DNA of 64,000 bases, taken from positions 4,006,501 to 4,070,500 of the forward strand of contig NC_036455.1 in assembly GCF_002775205.1 (NCBI RefSeq), given 5' to 3'. Within the stretch, counting starts at the first letter, position 1, and each line of letters starts with the position of its first letter. Of the stretch, positions 1 to 12,561 are shown piece by piece. The position numbers and the translations under genes are program-made. This DNA is from Xiphophorus maculatus (lineage: Eukaryota > Chordata > Actinopteri > Cyprinodontiformes > Poeciliidae). The notes beneath the pieces are model-generated. The model was given only the letters and a program-made list of their open reading frames with translations. It was not told the DNA's origin and did no database searches.

Positions 1-3000
1 GCCGCGTTTCTGCCGCGCCGCCTCCAGGGCCTGGGTGAGCGAGGAGTGACGCTCGGCGAGAGCGGCCGTCAGGTCCCTGATGCTCTGGGCCAGCTGCTCT
101 CTGGCCGACACGCTGTTCACCTGGTTGCACAAACCAGAGAGGAGTTCACAGAGCTAAAGTGGCTCCATAAGTTCAAACATAATCAGGTTCAAAGTTAAAA
201 AGATTGGATGCAATGCAGGAAATGCAATACCCCTGCTAGGAAATACAAACATGTGATCATTGGTGTTTAAAAGCAAAGTAACAGATTCGAAACTTGAAAA
301 ATATATGAAAATTGATTAAAAGCGCAAAAGTAGCCAAAGGTGTGTCTGAGACATTTGACACTTTTTTCAGACAATTTTATAACTGATGTCAAACTATCGA
401 TAGCCTTCAAAAGTAGACTATTATTTCTCAAGAAGAGAGAAACACACAGCCGCTTTAGGATGATTTGGGGATTTGACTGCTAAGTGTTTTCATCACCTCA
501 GTCTGAGTGATGGCGCTCTCCAGCTGGGTGATCTGAGCCAGGACTGTGTCCTGGCTGGACAGGATGAAGTTCATCTCTTTAGTTATCTTCTCCTGTAAAC
601 ATAAACAATAAATAACACACACACACAAGGTTACAGTTAAATACAAATGTTTTCATGGAACATTTTCAGATTTATCGTGGATAAACTTTGCCAGACTTAT
701 TTTCATTCCCAGTCATTTTTAGAGTGTAAAATACATATGTTCGCTGTGAAATTCATGGTAGATTTATGTGCTGTTGGGAGGGTTTGGATCTGATATCAAC
801 AAAAACTAGAAACTGAAGGGAAGAACACAAGAACATAAGAAATGACGTGGGGGAGCGGACAAAAGACAGGAAAGACAGGAAGAATACAAAGAAACAAATT
901 CAGAATGACTAAAGAAAGGACAACCCAAAAAAAGGAACAAAGGATACAAGGAAAGAAGAATGGAAGGAATCAAAGAACAGAGGACACAAGAAATTAAAGC
1001 AGACAAAAAAACAGAGCTTTGAAAGATGAGCGGACACAAAAGAGGGACGGACAAACACGAAAAAGGAAGAATTCAACATTTACACAACAGAAGAGGGAAT
1101 GATGTCTGAAATTAAATATTTTTTCTTTAATCTTATGTTTTATTTTAAACAATATATTGTAAACACCCATCAGACCTGTAAAACACCAAAATCAAATTTT
1201 ATAATTCTCAGAGTTGCAGAGGAATAATTCATAATTCAATTCTAAAATCTAAATACAATCTCCAGCTTAACTACAGTAAGTGACATAAAATTCGTTTTTA
1301 AATTGTATTTCTTACTCCATCTCATTCATAGGAAGTGTTTCACTAATGTACAACATTGAATAATACATAATTAAAGTGCAACGCAATTTAAAAAGATAAT
1401 CTTAGATTTTGTTTCCAATAATAATCATTTGTGATCTTTTAAAGTAGTTGTAATCAATGACTGAGATGTCACTTTGCAGGTCTGCAAAAATAAATACAAT
1501 TTGGACTTGGCTATTTCGTACTGATTTTTTTTTGTTTTTATCCAGTACTTTCCATTTTACAAAATTAGGAGAAAGTTCGGCTCATCAGAAGTAAAACAAA
1601 GAAAAGGTGCAGTCAAAGCTGTGAATATTTGTACAAAACCTTAAGAGCTTGGTAAGCTTGTGCCACCGGGAGGATTTTGTGTCCAGTGTGGATCCGCCGC
1701 AGTTTGCAGAGCGGGCAGAGCAGCCGCTGGCAGGACCTGCAGTAAAACTGCAGCTTCTCCTGGTCGTGCTCCGTGCAGGTCAGAACCTGAGCAAAAGAAC
1801 ACAAACAGACCTGAACTAATACATGTTTAAAATACCATATCATCAAAAATGACATGCAATGTCAAGTATTATGCCTTTCGTTCTTGTTTTACTTAATATT
1901 TTTAAATATTCTGCTTGTGACTGATAAGTGATTCCGTCTGCAATTCACAAGTGAAGGCATTTAAAGGAAAATTGGCAGATTTTTAACAGAAATTTGCATG
2001 TATTACATAAAAATAGGGACTGTGTGTTATATACCTTAATAAATTATAAAGGATCAAAGGCCTTTGTGCATGCAACCTGCATACAGTCTAAATATGATAT
2101 ATAGTGCTTTGCAAATTTTGTATACATCTTGAAGTTTTGTGAAGTTGTAAAAACAAAGTTCAGTGTTCTGCTAGGAATTGCATGTGATGCATCAACATAA
2201 AGTATTGCAGAAATATTTATTTTTACAAATACAAATTTAAAAAGTGTTGCATGCAACACCAGTAAACACACTAGGCATGTTGAGTAGGAGTTCAAAGTAG
2301 GTTTCGGTTTTAAAACTGAATTACAAGCTCTGAACATCTAATAGCACACTATTCAATCCCTTACCTGAAAACTAAAATGTCTGACATTTTAGTCCTACTG
2401 ATAAAGGCTAAAGAGAGCAGTAATCTTAATAATACTAACTATGGAGCAATCATATCACTGTACATCACCCCAAAGCACATCATCCCCACAGTGAAACACA
2501 GTGAAGGTAGTATCATGCTGTGGGAAGTAAAGCAAAGCTGATGGAGAGTAGAGATGAACTCTCTAAATGAATGAAAGTCAGGAGTGTCTAACCTTTGGTC
2601 TAAAATTGAGTGTCGGCTGGATGTGTTCGTGTTGTGCTCGGGGCGTTCCCCATGGGTGATAGAGCTTGAAACACTCGTTGCAGAAATTTGACCGGCAGTC
2701 AGCACAGCCCTTGGTGGCCTCCAGAGTTTGAGGAGGCTTACAGAACTGGCACATCACAGCAACACTCCCCAGGCTCACTGTGTGTCTGTACCTGGTGTAA
2801 GAGTACAAAATAAGCAATTCAGAAATTATTTATTGAAGGTGATTTATTATGCTTTCTGGAACAGGGTAGGATATATCTATGAGCTTTATAAAACATGTTT
2901 ATTACATTTTTTTACACAAAATTATTCTTAGATCATGAGATTTAAATCTGGTTAGTTCCTCCTTTCAGAATTAGATATTTTGGGGCCTGTTATCCAACTA

Positions 3001-6000
3001 AGCCCTTCAGCCCCCCAAAACTCAACATTTATACCTGCAGTTGAAAATGGCTGAAAACAGATGTGCAATTTTACAACCGTACATCTTTGAAAAGCAGAAG
3101 TTGAGGTTCCTGCACAAGTAACAACAATGTACCAAATGGTTTCTGGGTGGTAAAGCACCAACAAAGCCCTTGTCTTTTCCACCAGCAATGTTCAGCTGTA
3201 AAAACCAGCTGACCAAATGTGTTCTAGCTCCGCTCGGGTTGCTAGGTGACGGGCCGAACTCTGCTGAGGTTGCTAGGTAACTGGCAGCACTAGCTGGAGG
3301 TTTTTGAAATGACTAATTTTCCAGACACCAAAACTTATTGCTAAAAAATGACTGGGTGTTTTTTAAGTGCCAGGGCTGTTTTCAAAAGCAGTAAAGGCAC
3401 AAATCAAAGTACAAAACGTGTTAAATGTGAATTTTACATCACAAGTCCCCTTTAGAGGGTGATGTTAGCCTCTCTTTATTGTGTAGCTGAACCCCCAGGT
3501 CAACTGAGACAAATGTCATTTTTATTTAAAAAAAAAAAATTAAATCAGACTGTTAATTGGCTGTAAAACATTAAGTGTTGGAACAAAGAATGTCACAAGC
3601 AGCAACAAATACGGGGAAAAGTGAACTGTAAGCTGCTAGACTGTGGAAAAACAGTCATTAAATGTAGCCACTGTACAGTATGTTGTAGTGCACAATGTGC
3701 AAGATTTTTTCACAGTTCAGCTGCAGCTGAATAATGAGATCTGGACATGATCCCACACCTCCTTGGTTTTATTAGCACACAGCATCACTCCTTGATCATA
3801 TTTTTAGTCAAATTTTCACAGCCTTCAAATGATTATTTTCTTCTAGTTTTGGACTTTTCCTGACTCTGTAGGGCCCTTGTGATAATTACCTCTCCACAAT
3901 GCGCTCCAATGTGAGGTTGCGGAGACAGTCAGTCAGGCCCTTCTCGCTCAGCTCAACATCCCGGCCGCAGGGGACGCAGGGGAACATCATCACCAGAGGA
4001 GGGCCCTCCTTACGCCGTCTCCCTGGATACGTCCCGTGTCCGGGAGAGCGAGGCATGGATGGTGAAGGCGGATGGGGGCCTCAAGCCAAGCCAGAAGACC
4101 AGTTAAATTTTAGCTGAAACAGGAAATGAAAACAAGTAGAGTACACTCTTTGTACCTGATCGCAGCACTCGGTCAATGGGCCGCTGCTCGTGTTTGGGAG
4201 TGGGCCGGCGTGCTTGACGAGGAGAGCGAGTGTTGGGCGTGGAGGCCGGAGAGTTGGGCTCCGGGGGGAGCTCTGGGGGTGGGTAGCCATTGGCCACCAG
4301 GACCTCTGAGGCACACATCAAGCAGACGCTGTGCTGGCATGGCAGAACCACGGGCTGCTTGACGATCTCCTTACACACAGGACAATGCAACTCGTGCTCC
4401 AGACTCTTCATGTTGGACTGCAGGGAGAAAGGTTACGAGACATTTAGTAATCCAAAAATGAAATGAGAAACGTGGAAATGAAAAATATTGGGAACAGGCT
4501 TTAGCTGAAAATGTTTTCACTAAGATGTAACCAGTAATTACTGAGGTTAGGGAATAAAACTGTACCAGACAGCTGCCACTGGGCACTAATCATGTTAATT
4601 ATAGATAAAGATCAAATATTAAATATTCAGCCTCTGCATTTCTTATATAACAGTATCCTGCATGAACAAGAGCCGCTTGACCAAATTCACAATATGCTTT
4701 ATAGTTCTATTAAATTAACCTTATTTTTATTATACTTTGCATGTAAATGTGGTGCATTAATTATACCAGCAGAACTAAGATGTGAGACTAAAATGCAAAC
4801 AAGTATGAACTGCAGCTGCATGCTGAAGAGTGGGAACGCAGGTCAGCTGAAGCACATGAATTTGACAAAAAATGCAGTAAATGTGTTAACAGCTTGAAAA
4901 CCCGAACCCTTGTTCTACGCTTCACTTCTTATGGAGAGTTTGGACTCTCAACTATTGGGAAACAATTTCATTCTGGAACTGTGGACTCTCTTGAGGTTTT
5001 AAATTTTTAAATTGCTAACGTTTAGCCATGACCCATGTAAAGCGCCAGCTCGATGCTATGAAGCTTACCGGAAATTGCCTGCACTGTAAACAACCATCCT
5101 CCACTGTGTTGAGAGAAGAGCCGATCTGATCAATGTTAATTCACTATTTGGAAGCGTGACCAACTCACACTCATGTCAGCGGTTCATTCACTTCTATGCT
5201 GCCATTGCTACAACTGAAGGCAGACTACAATTCTGAAACAGCGCAGAAAGTCAACAGCATCGTTCACAACTTCTCCTTCTGTTCGTTGAAATTCTACCGA
5301 AGAAATCCAAGTCAATGGGAGAAATCCCAGACAGATTAGTGAAGAGAAATTAGAAGCGAGTGGATTAGCGTATGACTGCTACTGCTCATCCTTCACTACT
5401 ATCTCCATCATCTCTACCTCTTCTGTCTCTACTTCCATCATTCTTTAAGTCTTTCATCCGTAATCTCTCATCACTATCTCCTTCATCTTAATTCCGCATC
5501 AATCCCTCCTCCCTACCTGCCTTCGTCATAACTTACCCTCCTCGCTGTCACATTTTTTGGGGGTGACTGTCACAGAAATTACAGAAATTATAGCCACACA
5601 AACACAAATCCTGCTCTTGAAAAACATACCATTTGTAATACACTTCATAAGGACACTAGTCACATAAAAAAGCATGATTTGTATCACTAAGATTCACACA
5701 GTAACTGTATTTTCAGATTTATTGGTATTTATTGATGCTTTTATTGAAAAAAGTGAGGGGAAAAAAATAGCAAAACTACAGTTTTGGGGTTTTTTTTAAC
5801 ATAATTAATAGAAATTTATCTTGACAACTATAAATAAAAATTCTTATCATGATAAGAAATTTATCACGATAAATGATAAACATTACGATACTGACCTTTC
5901 ATCTCCTACCTCCCTTCGTCCCTATTGGCATCATCCCAATCTCCGTCTTCATCATCCCAATTTTCCCTATCCTGTATTCTTGTCTCATTCATCCCTCATC

Positions 6001-7533
6001 CCCTCCTACCTCACTCTTCATCGTTGCATCCATTAGGGCTTTTAGCAATCCCCTGGGTATCATCTCTGGGTCTTTATCTGTCTGAGGCAGAACCCCCTGT
6101 CTGAGTCACTCCATCTGAAACCCAGATGGAGTGACTTCTCTTCATCGTTGTGCTCCAACCTTATGAACAGGCTGTGTTTGCAGGACACTGTCACATCTTA
6201 CTACGTCTCTCTCCGACATGCTTCAGTAGATGCCCTTGACACACACCCTCAACCTGAAAGCAAAACTGTTGCAGGTCCGCTGCAACCATCTCACTCACCA
6301 TGAATTAACTTCAAGCAGAGGACGAGACTGTCTGAATGTGCTGCACAGGGGAATTTGGTAATTTTGTCACTGCTGTATGATGTGATGGAGGAAAGAAAGC
6401 AGGGCAGCTCATCTCGGCACACAAAAGTGGCCACAGGAGGCCATGCAGAATATGGCAGGACAACAAGAACCGGTAGCATGCAGACTGATGAAACCTGCAT
6501 CTTTCTAGACATAAAATAATAGAGCTGCAGATGTACTGACTAAGACTGAATTAGCCTTTGCACCTGCAAATAAATCTAAGCTAGCACAATTTAAAGCACA
6601 CTGTTGGAATCAGTAAAGAATGTGGAATCACCAACTTTATCCTTCAATCCACCTTTTTTTATTTTTTTTGCCATTCTCCAATGTCAGCTCCGGCCTGTCT
6701 GTCACCTCCTCCAGCTTTCACATTTCAGACCGTGTTTGCTCCTGCAGACTACAGAAACCACTGCGAACTGGGACCTCTCTGCCTCCTTCTTAAGACGGTC
6801 AGTGCGCATTGCTGCTGGTGAGGGCGTTAAAGCAGGCGCATCCTTACCTTCACCTGGAATCTGGGCGCCATGATGGCAGGACTATACGTGCTTATAGTCC
6901 CTGTATCTCCCCGCATGAGGAGAGCGATGTCGCTCTTGGAGAGGAGGGGAGGGGTTTGAGGCGTTACATCGCCAGAGAGGAGGTGTGAAAAAAGGCACGG
7001 TGCACACACGAGTGCAGGTCTGCCTGCTCTATTTCTACTCTCAGATCTCTCGCTCTGGCCGTCGCTGCTGAACCTGACCGCTTCTAGGGTTGGGGGGGAA
7101 AAAATCCCTCCATTGCACACCGTTCGCGTTTTTGCCCCTCAGCAGCAAGCAGGAGTCCTGCATCCCGTCTCCATGGAAACAAACATCCAAGGAACCCAAC
7201 GAAAAAAAAAAAAGAAAGAAAAAGAAACGCGTGGTCTCAGTCACCATTTTACGTTTAAAAATGTGCACATTTTGAAAATACTTTACGATCTGATCCACAT
7301 CAATCACACAACCCAATTATCGCTGGACAGAACCAAAATGTATTGATCCGTGGTTTCATATTAATCTGCGCGCAAATGCTATCCCTTTAAAGCAATTTTC
7401 GCCGTGCAATCAGCATTAAAAAAAGTACTGATTTTCTATGTACATCTCGAGACAAATCCAAATAAAACCTTAAGATACTCACGCTGATCCGAGCCAAGGC
7501 TTCCATCGCTGATGAGGCTGTTTTCACATCCAT
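1..7533 (-). CDS. trim46: trim46, 5' part (seven coding exons; gene continues off the left edge)
   Basis: TRIM46 is a RING-type tripartite-motif protein that bundles parallel microtubules in the proximal axon and axon initial segment. Exons read on the minus strand, all with GT-AG ends and matching phases: 7533-7483, 4417-4156, 4079-3890, 2791-2593, 1786-1640, 592-497 and 120-1 (partial), giving 355 residues. The N-terminus [20 protein letters not shown] fits the TRIM46 pattern, followed by RING cysteines (C29, C32), a long Ser/Pro insert ([13 protein letters not shown]), and a late CVPC pair near residue 139. B-box 1 starts at C182 (MCQFCKPP...[12 protein letters not shown]) and B-box 2 at C238 ([16 protein letters not shown]). 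The coiled coil begins in exon 6. The rest of the coiled coil, COS box, FN3 and SPRY domains are outside the window. The start was set at 7533 by similarity; an in-frame ATG at 7593 is possible. TRIM36 is the nearest alternative, but B-box and insert residues favour TRIM46. Confidence 0.93.
2100..2560 (+). mobile_element. decayed Tc1-like element in trim46 intron 4
   Basis: The left part, AGTGCTTTGCAAATTTTGTA, and the later segment AAAGCACATCATCCCCACAG with GTATCATGCTGTGGGAAG correspond to the end and the transposase region of fish Tc1 elements. The gene is broken throughout. It ends just before the donor side of exon 4 (2593). Confidence 0.65.
2838..3440 (+). repeat. interspersed repeat with X-box-like site (family C, copy 1) in trim46 intron 4
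   Basis: It begins with GATTTATTATGCTTTCTGGA and contains AAATGGCTGAAAACAGATGT, CCAGCTGACCAAATGTGTTC and TTGCTAGGTAACTGGCAGC. Two more copies occur in the window. It is non-coding, and its ends are not sharply defined. Confidence 0.7.
5567..5890 (+). mobile_element. AT-rich interspersed element (family A, copy 1) in trim46 intron 1
   Basis: It contains CACAAACACAAATCCTGCTC, ACCATTTGTAATACACTTC, TTATTGATGCTTTTATTG and ATAAGAAATTTATCACGATA. The same order occurs at 49722-50130 and 58562-58861 in the same orientation. No coding capacity is visible. Confidence 0.75.
6104..6136 (+). repeat. perfect 14-bp inverted repeat with 5-base loop
   Basis: AGTCACTCCATCTG pairs with CAGATGGAGTGACT across AAACC. 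It lies in trim46 intron 1 outside the recognised repeats. Confidence 0.85.
6848..6871 (-). other. candidate alternative first coding exon of trim46
   Basis: On the minus strand an ATG in a good context (A at -3, G at +4) opens eight codons, MAPRFQVK, followed directly by a strong donor, AAG|GTAAGG. The segment ends in phase 0, as the usual first exon (7533-7483) does, so splicing to the RING exon at 4417 would keep the frame and swap only the N-terminal 17 residues. A GC-richer stretch lies just upstream (6880-7180). No transcript evidence is available, so this is inference from phase, donor and Kozak context. Confidence 0.3.
7168..7181 (+). promoter_or_regulatory. RFX X-box-like palindrome in trim46 intron 1
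   Basis: GTCTCCATGGAAAC is one base from the RFX consensus GTTNCCATGGNAAC. It lies about 300 bp upstream (gene sense) of the candidate alternative first exon and within intron 1 of the main transcript. RFX factors often act on neuronal and ciliary promoters. A single short motif is weak evidence. Confidence 0.3.
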
Positions 7534-7718
7534 CTCTGCCACATGAAGAAAATAGCTGCCCCCTGCTTTCATCATCTGGATACAACTCGACACGTATCCA
7601 GACCGCAGATCTTATAGTGCATGTTAAAAACACGATTACAAATAATTAGAATTGTTTATCCGGATAAAAGAAGCAGCTAATCATCAATCCCGAAAAGCCA
7701 ATCTTGCGTGTTAGTTTT

Positions 7719-7743
7719 CTCTCTCTCTCTCTCTCTCTCTCTC
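7719..7743 (+). repeat. (CT)n microsatellite
   Basis: An uninterrupted CT run upstream of trim46 exon 1. Polypyrimidine runs of this kind are common near promoters, and no function is implied. Confidence 0.9.
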
Positions 7744-8038
7744 AAATGATGCGCACGGATAAAAATAAGCATGTTGGCATAACGTCACATCATGATGCGT
7801 TTAGATAAAAAAAAAAAAAAGAAGAAATATTTACTGCCAATGTAATATATCCACGCTGAGTATTAGCAGATGCCTGTAGCTTTATTCCTCACCCAGACAT
7901 CCCGCCCCTCATCCCAACCCCTCCCGCACCGGATGCCGTCAAACGATGTGGCACACAGCGGGGAGAGAGCTGGACAACACTGGGAGAGAGAGGAAATGCT
8001 CTGGGGTCTTACGTGTGTTGTTTACATTCAGGCCGATT

Positions 8039-8040
<2 letters not shown>

Positions 8041-8116
<76 letters not shown>
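8041..8116 (+). repeat. (TAA)n microsatellite
   Basis: About 25 tandem TAA units without visible interruption. The purity suggests the tract is young and polymorphic. Confidence 0.95.
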
Positions 8117-8117
<1 letters not shown>

Positions 8118-8493
8118 TTTACTTTTTACTGAGTCAGAAGTTAGACCAAGATTTTTTGGGGACCTAATCCTATTTTCATTTGGGGCCCCTCATGTCAACG
8201 TGCCAACATGCATCATTATTCCTGAACTGCTCTACTAGAATGTGTGTAGCATACCTGCTACAATGAGCTTAATTTGTCATTAGCTTACATCATACCTGCG
8301 ATATTATGGTTATTGATTTGAACCTGAGAGGGGTAACAAACAGAATAATTAGGATTTTGACATGTAGAAAGGTATTTAAATGTCCCGGAATATTTATTCT
8401 ATTAGAAAGTAACATCAGCAGACAAACATTGAGCGTACAGTACACAAGTTAGGAAGTTTAATTATATTTCCCCAACAGTGGAAACACTGTATG

Positions 8494-8855
8494 TACAGCT
8501 CTGTAAAAACTTAAGAGCCCACTGCACTGAACAACATTAAAAACCTCCTGATTATTCCACCAACCATTGATTTCTGAACTCTTCCTGAGTTAAAACATTA
8601 GTATTGTTGTTTCTAAATTAATATGAACTTGTTTTCTTTGCTTTATTTGATGTCTGAAAGCTCTGCATCTTTTTGTTATTTTGACCATTTCTCATTTTCT
8701 GCAAATAAGTATTGGAATTTACTTGGAAATTCAGAGACATGTGGTCAGTAGTTAATAGAATAAAAGAACAATGTTCATTTTATTCAAACATAAACCTATA
8801 AAGTGTAAAATCAGAGAAACTGATCATTTTAAGTTTAATTTCTTCCAGAGCTGTA
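8494..8855 (+). mobile_element. non-autonomous TA-flanked inverted-repeat element (family B, copy 1)
   Basis: The element starts TA-CAGCTCTGTAAAAACTTAA and ends with the inverse, ...CCAGAGCTG-TA, so it has imperfect terminal inverted repeats and a TA target duplication, as Tc1/mariner-type elements do. It is 362 bp long and encodes nothing. Diverged copies lie at 45703-45977 (same orientation) and 56678-57329 (opposite orientation). Confidence 0.8.
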
Positions 8856-8859
8856 GATG

Positions 8860-8862
<3 letters not shown>

Positions 8863-8899
<37 letters not shown>

Positions 8900-8904
8900 T
8901 ATAT
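8863..8904 (+). repeat. (TA)n microsatellite
   Basis: A TA run with one CA interruption, starting eight bases after the right end of the family B element. Confidence 0.9.
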
Positions 8905-9883
8905 CAGGATCAATTTTGATGCCCTTCAACAAGTCATGAAAGAAGCAAAGAAGATAAAATAAGACTGAGCAGCTCAAAAACCACAAATAACTTTAAATTT
9001 TTGGTTTGACATTAAATAAATTAAACCTTTTGCTGCCAAATCTTTTTGCAGATCAGTCATTCATTTGTTTTTTATTTTTGGAGGTGTAGAAAAACTGTAA
9101 ATGTGACTAAAACCAGTTTGGTGGAGATTTATTAAACATGTTTTGTGCACAAACTCGCTAAAATTAGTAATTTACATCGCATTCAGATGAGTGGAAATGT
9201 GCACTAGATTAGGAGTAGATTAACTATATCTTTAATTATATCATCCTTTTGTAAAATTTCTGGATGCTCTACCCTCTGACTTCACTGGATGAAGAACAAT
9301 ATTTTTTTTTAATGAATTTTATTTTTAGATTTATAGTGAATCTCCTGATGTTTCTGTATTCCCCGTTCACAAGTCTCTCTCTTCCAACATTTCTGCATTC
9401 AACTGAAGGGACAAACAAGTAACTTTATTATCTTTTAGAGGGAAAAGTTGTCATTAAACCAGACCACTTCCTGCGAGGCTCTCCTAGAGGTGACAAAATA
9501 AATTAAAAAAAATGTAAATGTACTTTCCAAAACATTAAAAATATTATGCCCATAGCAAAAGAATTTGACTTTGCAGATTTCATTTTTGAGTTTGTCAAAA
9601 GTGTTACCATACAAACTGGAGGAAATTAGCCTTACAAAATTCATCCAGAGGAAGTGCATACAATAAGTTTAACACTATAAATTTTTTCTCTTCATAACAA
9701 TTTTATTTGTAACAAAAACTTATGATTAAAATATCAAATATCAACCAAAAAATTCTAAATTATGCTCATTAAGATCCAATAGACTGAGCTTTGTAAAGAA
9801 TGTAAATTCTCAAAGTAAAAAATAAAATAAAATAAAATAAAATCCTAATTGTGATCTAATTTTATGCAATGTTATATTTTCAA

Positions 9884-9898
9884 CACGAGGTGGCGCTA
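9884..9898 (+). promoter_or_regulatory. CTCF-like motif, forward
   Basis: CACGAGGTGGCGCTA fits the CTCF core (CCASNAGRKGGCRS) closely. See the separate finding on motif orientation across the window. Confidence 0.35.
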
Positions 9899-10446
9899 AA
9901 CTCAAACTTCTTTTTCTCTCAAAAGCATTGCAGACATGGCTTCTGCATGGTTATGGTTCAGTCACGCACGTTGACAAGATAGTTGAGGAAATTATATGTT
10001 TTATTCCTGAATGTCTTTTCTTTCTATTCATCCGCAGCTTCATTTTGCTGTCAGTTTGATTCAGTTTATTCATGAAGAACCAACTGAGAAAAACTGTCAA
10101 GTGGTAGTTTTTGAACAAATGAAAACCACCACTGGTCAACTCAAACTGTTTCCTGAGCATAACAGTGATCTTCACAGTCTTCAATCCACCAGAATATATT
10201 TGGGATGTTTTGACAGCAATCTAGAATATACCAATAAAGGAACTTTCAGGTTTTTACTGTACAAAGTATAAGAATTTTTTTTTTTTTCAAATCAGAAGAA
10301 AAAATACGGCAAAGTTAGAGAATTTACATTAGCTACACAAGAAGAGGAAACATATGCAAACCTTTGGGCAGATAAAGTTCACTTATAGGTGATTTAAATT
10401 GTCTAGATTTTGCAGAAATTGCAGAATGTTACTTTATATACATATA

Positions 10447-10448
<2 letters not shown>

Positions 10449-10530
<82 letters not shown>
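10449..10530 (+). repeat. (TA)n microsatellite
   Basis: About 41 perfect TA units. Long AT tracts like this can extrude cruciforms and are hard to assemble, so the length here may be approximate. Confidence 0.95.
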
Positions 10531-10531
<1 letters not shown>

Positions 10532-11154
10532 TTATACTTCTTATACTCTAAAGTCAGCAACAAGATAAGAAAAGACTCAACTACCTTTTCTTGGAGCCCA
10601 GAAAGACCAATAATGTTTCGGTCTTTAATCAGTTGAATTTGTAAGCTAAACATTCGATTCCTTCATCATAAACTTCAAACTGCTTTACTCACGTTTGTTT
10701 GTTTGTATGTTTATTTCTCCTTTTTAATTTAGGTGTCAATCCTAAATAAATTAAAATCCTGAAAACTAAAGAGCTGACCGATACTGATCAAGCTGTATTT
10801 GTAGAGCACAGTCAGGTGAGGCCAGAAACAGAAGGATAAAGATTTAATCACTAGACAGATACACAATGACATGGTCAAAACGATCAAAACAAGTAAGAAA
10901 TGATGAAATAAGTAATTGCTGATAATAAAACATTGAGCTAGAGTAGACATAAGGAAATTGTTTAGGAATCAATTCCAGGATGAGTGAAGGAGTAAGTATC
11001 AGTCAGAGGAACCCAGACTTACTGACTGTTCTGTGATTAAAGGATCCTTGGGCTACTCCTACACTACAAACCTTATGGTTCCCGCCCCCTTGCAGTCTGT
11101 TATGGTTACAGTGGACAGAAGAGCCTGACTCACAGAGCCGGGGCGGTGTCTGCG

Positions 11155-11237
11155 TATAAAAACCTCTGCTGCTTTTCTCTCAGTCTCCTGCACATTTTCT
11201 GCCCTCTCCTCTGCAGAGACTCCTCACGTTTTCCACG
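11155..11237 (+). promoter_or_regulatory. TATA box and non-coding first exon of the first S100 gene
   Basis: TATAAA at 11155-11160 follows a GC-box-like stretch (GGGGCGG). A non-coding leader then runs to a donor, CCACG|GTAAGA, at 11237/11238. The coding exon acceptor (CTTTCAG) is at 12539. A non-coding first exon followed by two coding exons is the normal S100 gene layout. The transcription start is inferred about 25-30 bp after the TATA box. Confidence 0.7.
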
Positions 11238-12561
11238 GTAAGAGCTAAGCTAACCTACTAACAGGCTGCTGCTCTCTCACAGGCGAGGCCCCTGCAGTGA
11301 TTGTTAGAGGACTAATAATGTTGAATCGTTAATATATGTATGTGTTTCAGAGAAAAATCTAAAATAATACAACTTATAGAAATGCTCCATAGCTTTTAAC
11401 AACTTTTTGACACAACTTTTAGAACTTTAGGCTTATATGCGGTAAAATAAACCCATATTGTTTGTTTTTTGTTGCCTGTTAAAGCGCACTGGAAGGTAAA
11501 ATAGGGGTGTGGTTGTGGCTGTGGGTTCTGCCCTCTCTTCTTACTTGAATCCTACCACTGTGGGCCTCTTCATGTCTCATCTAGTTCAACTTTTCCACTC
11601 AGCCTCCCACATCAATGACACAGTCTCAGTTTTTCCTTCTACTTCTCCATTTTTCTCAAGCTGTTGCTACAACAAAGCATAATCAGGAGGATTGGGTTTA
11701 AAGTTTTTTTCTGTCAATATGAGGCAACGACTCCTGTCTTGCTGACTAACAACTTAATAACACACCCTGCATAATAACTGCTTGTGAACTTTACTCATTT
11801 GTTTAAAGGGTGGTGAGAGAAAGCAAAGAGGTAGTTACCTATTATTAATGTGGGTTAAGCATTTTGATAAAGATTTAAAAAGATGTAATTACTTTCTGGA
11901 TGTTCTGTCAATGTTAACAAATTAATATGAAAAGTTTAACACGCTGACTTTACATAATCCATTAACTATTGCGATCCAAAAGCCTCTCTCCACTAGAGGG
12001 TCACTAAATTCAAAGCTCTGCATTATGAGGTCTTGTAATGCAAGATGCAGTACAAGACCAGAATTGCAAAAGCAAAAAAGATGATCAAAGAGAGTCATCG
12101 TCAAATTTTGCTTTAAAAAACACACACATATGTTTGGATAAAACTAAGGTATCATGTAGCCGAATTATTGTAACAATGAATTGTCCTTCCACCGAAGCAC
12201 AGCCAGTTTAACATTTCAAAATAACATTTGAGACAAAATGACTTCTTTTAAACTTTCTAGAATATGAAAACCTGGAAAACTGTAATGAGACAATAAAACA
12301 TTTTCTTAAATATTTATTGAAAACATGCGATTTTTTTTACAGTGATTAGCTTACAAAGTTAATCACACTGCAGCACTTTGACTTCAATTGATGAAATGTT
12401 TTAATCGATCGAAAGCGATACTTTTCATTCTCTATCGAATTAAAAACACAGCTCTGATCTATAAGGAGTTCGTTCTGCACCTCCTTGAAGTTTCATTTGG
12501 ATATGACTGTTTTTCCTCTGTGCTGTCTCCAACTTTCAGTCCGCACACATTCCCAGCAGCC

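Larger units (their letters stand above)
7534..11154. other. intergenic region between trim46 and the first S100 gene
   Basis: This is the divergent spacer between trim46 (minus) and the S100 gene (plus). It must hold the main trim46 promoter, near 7.6-8.0 kb, where the sequence is GC-richer (7900-8030), but no TATA box is obvious. The remainder is AT-rich and holds a CT run, a TAA microsatellite, a TA-flanked inverted-repeat transposon, two TA microsatellites and a CTCF-like motif at 9884. No coding exon was recognised. Confidence 0.6.
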
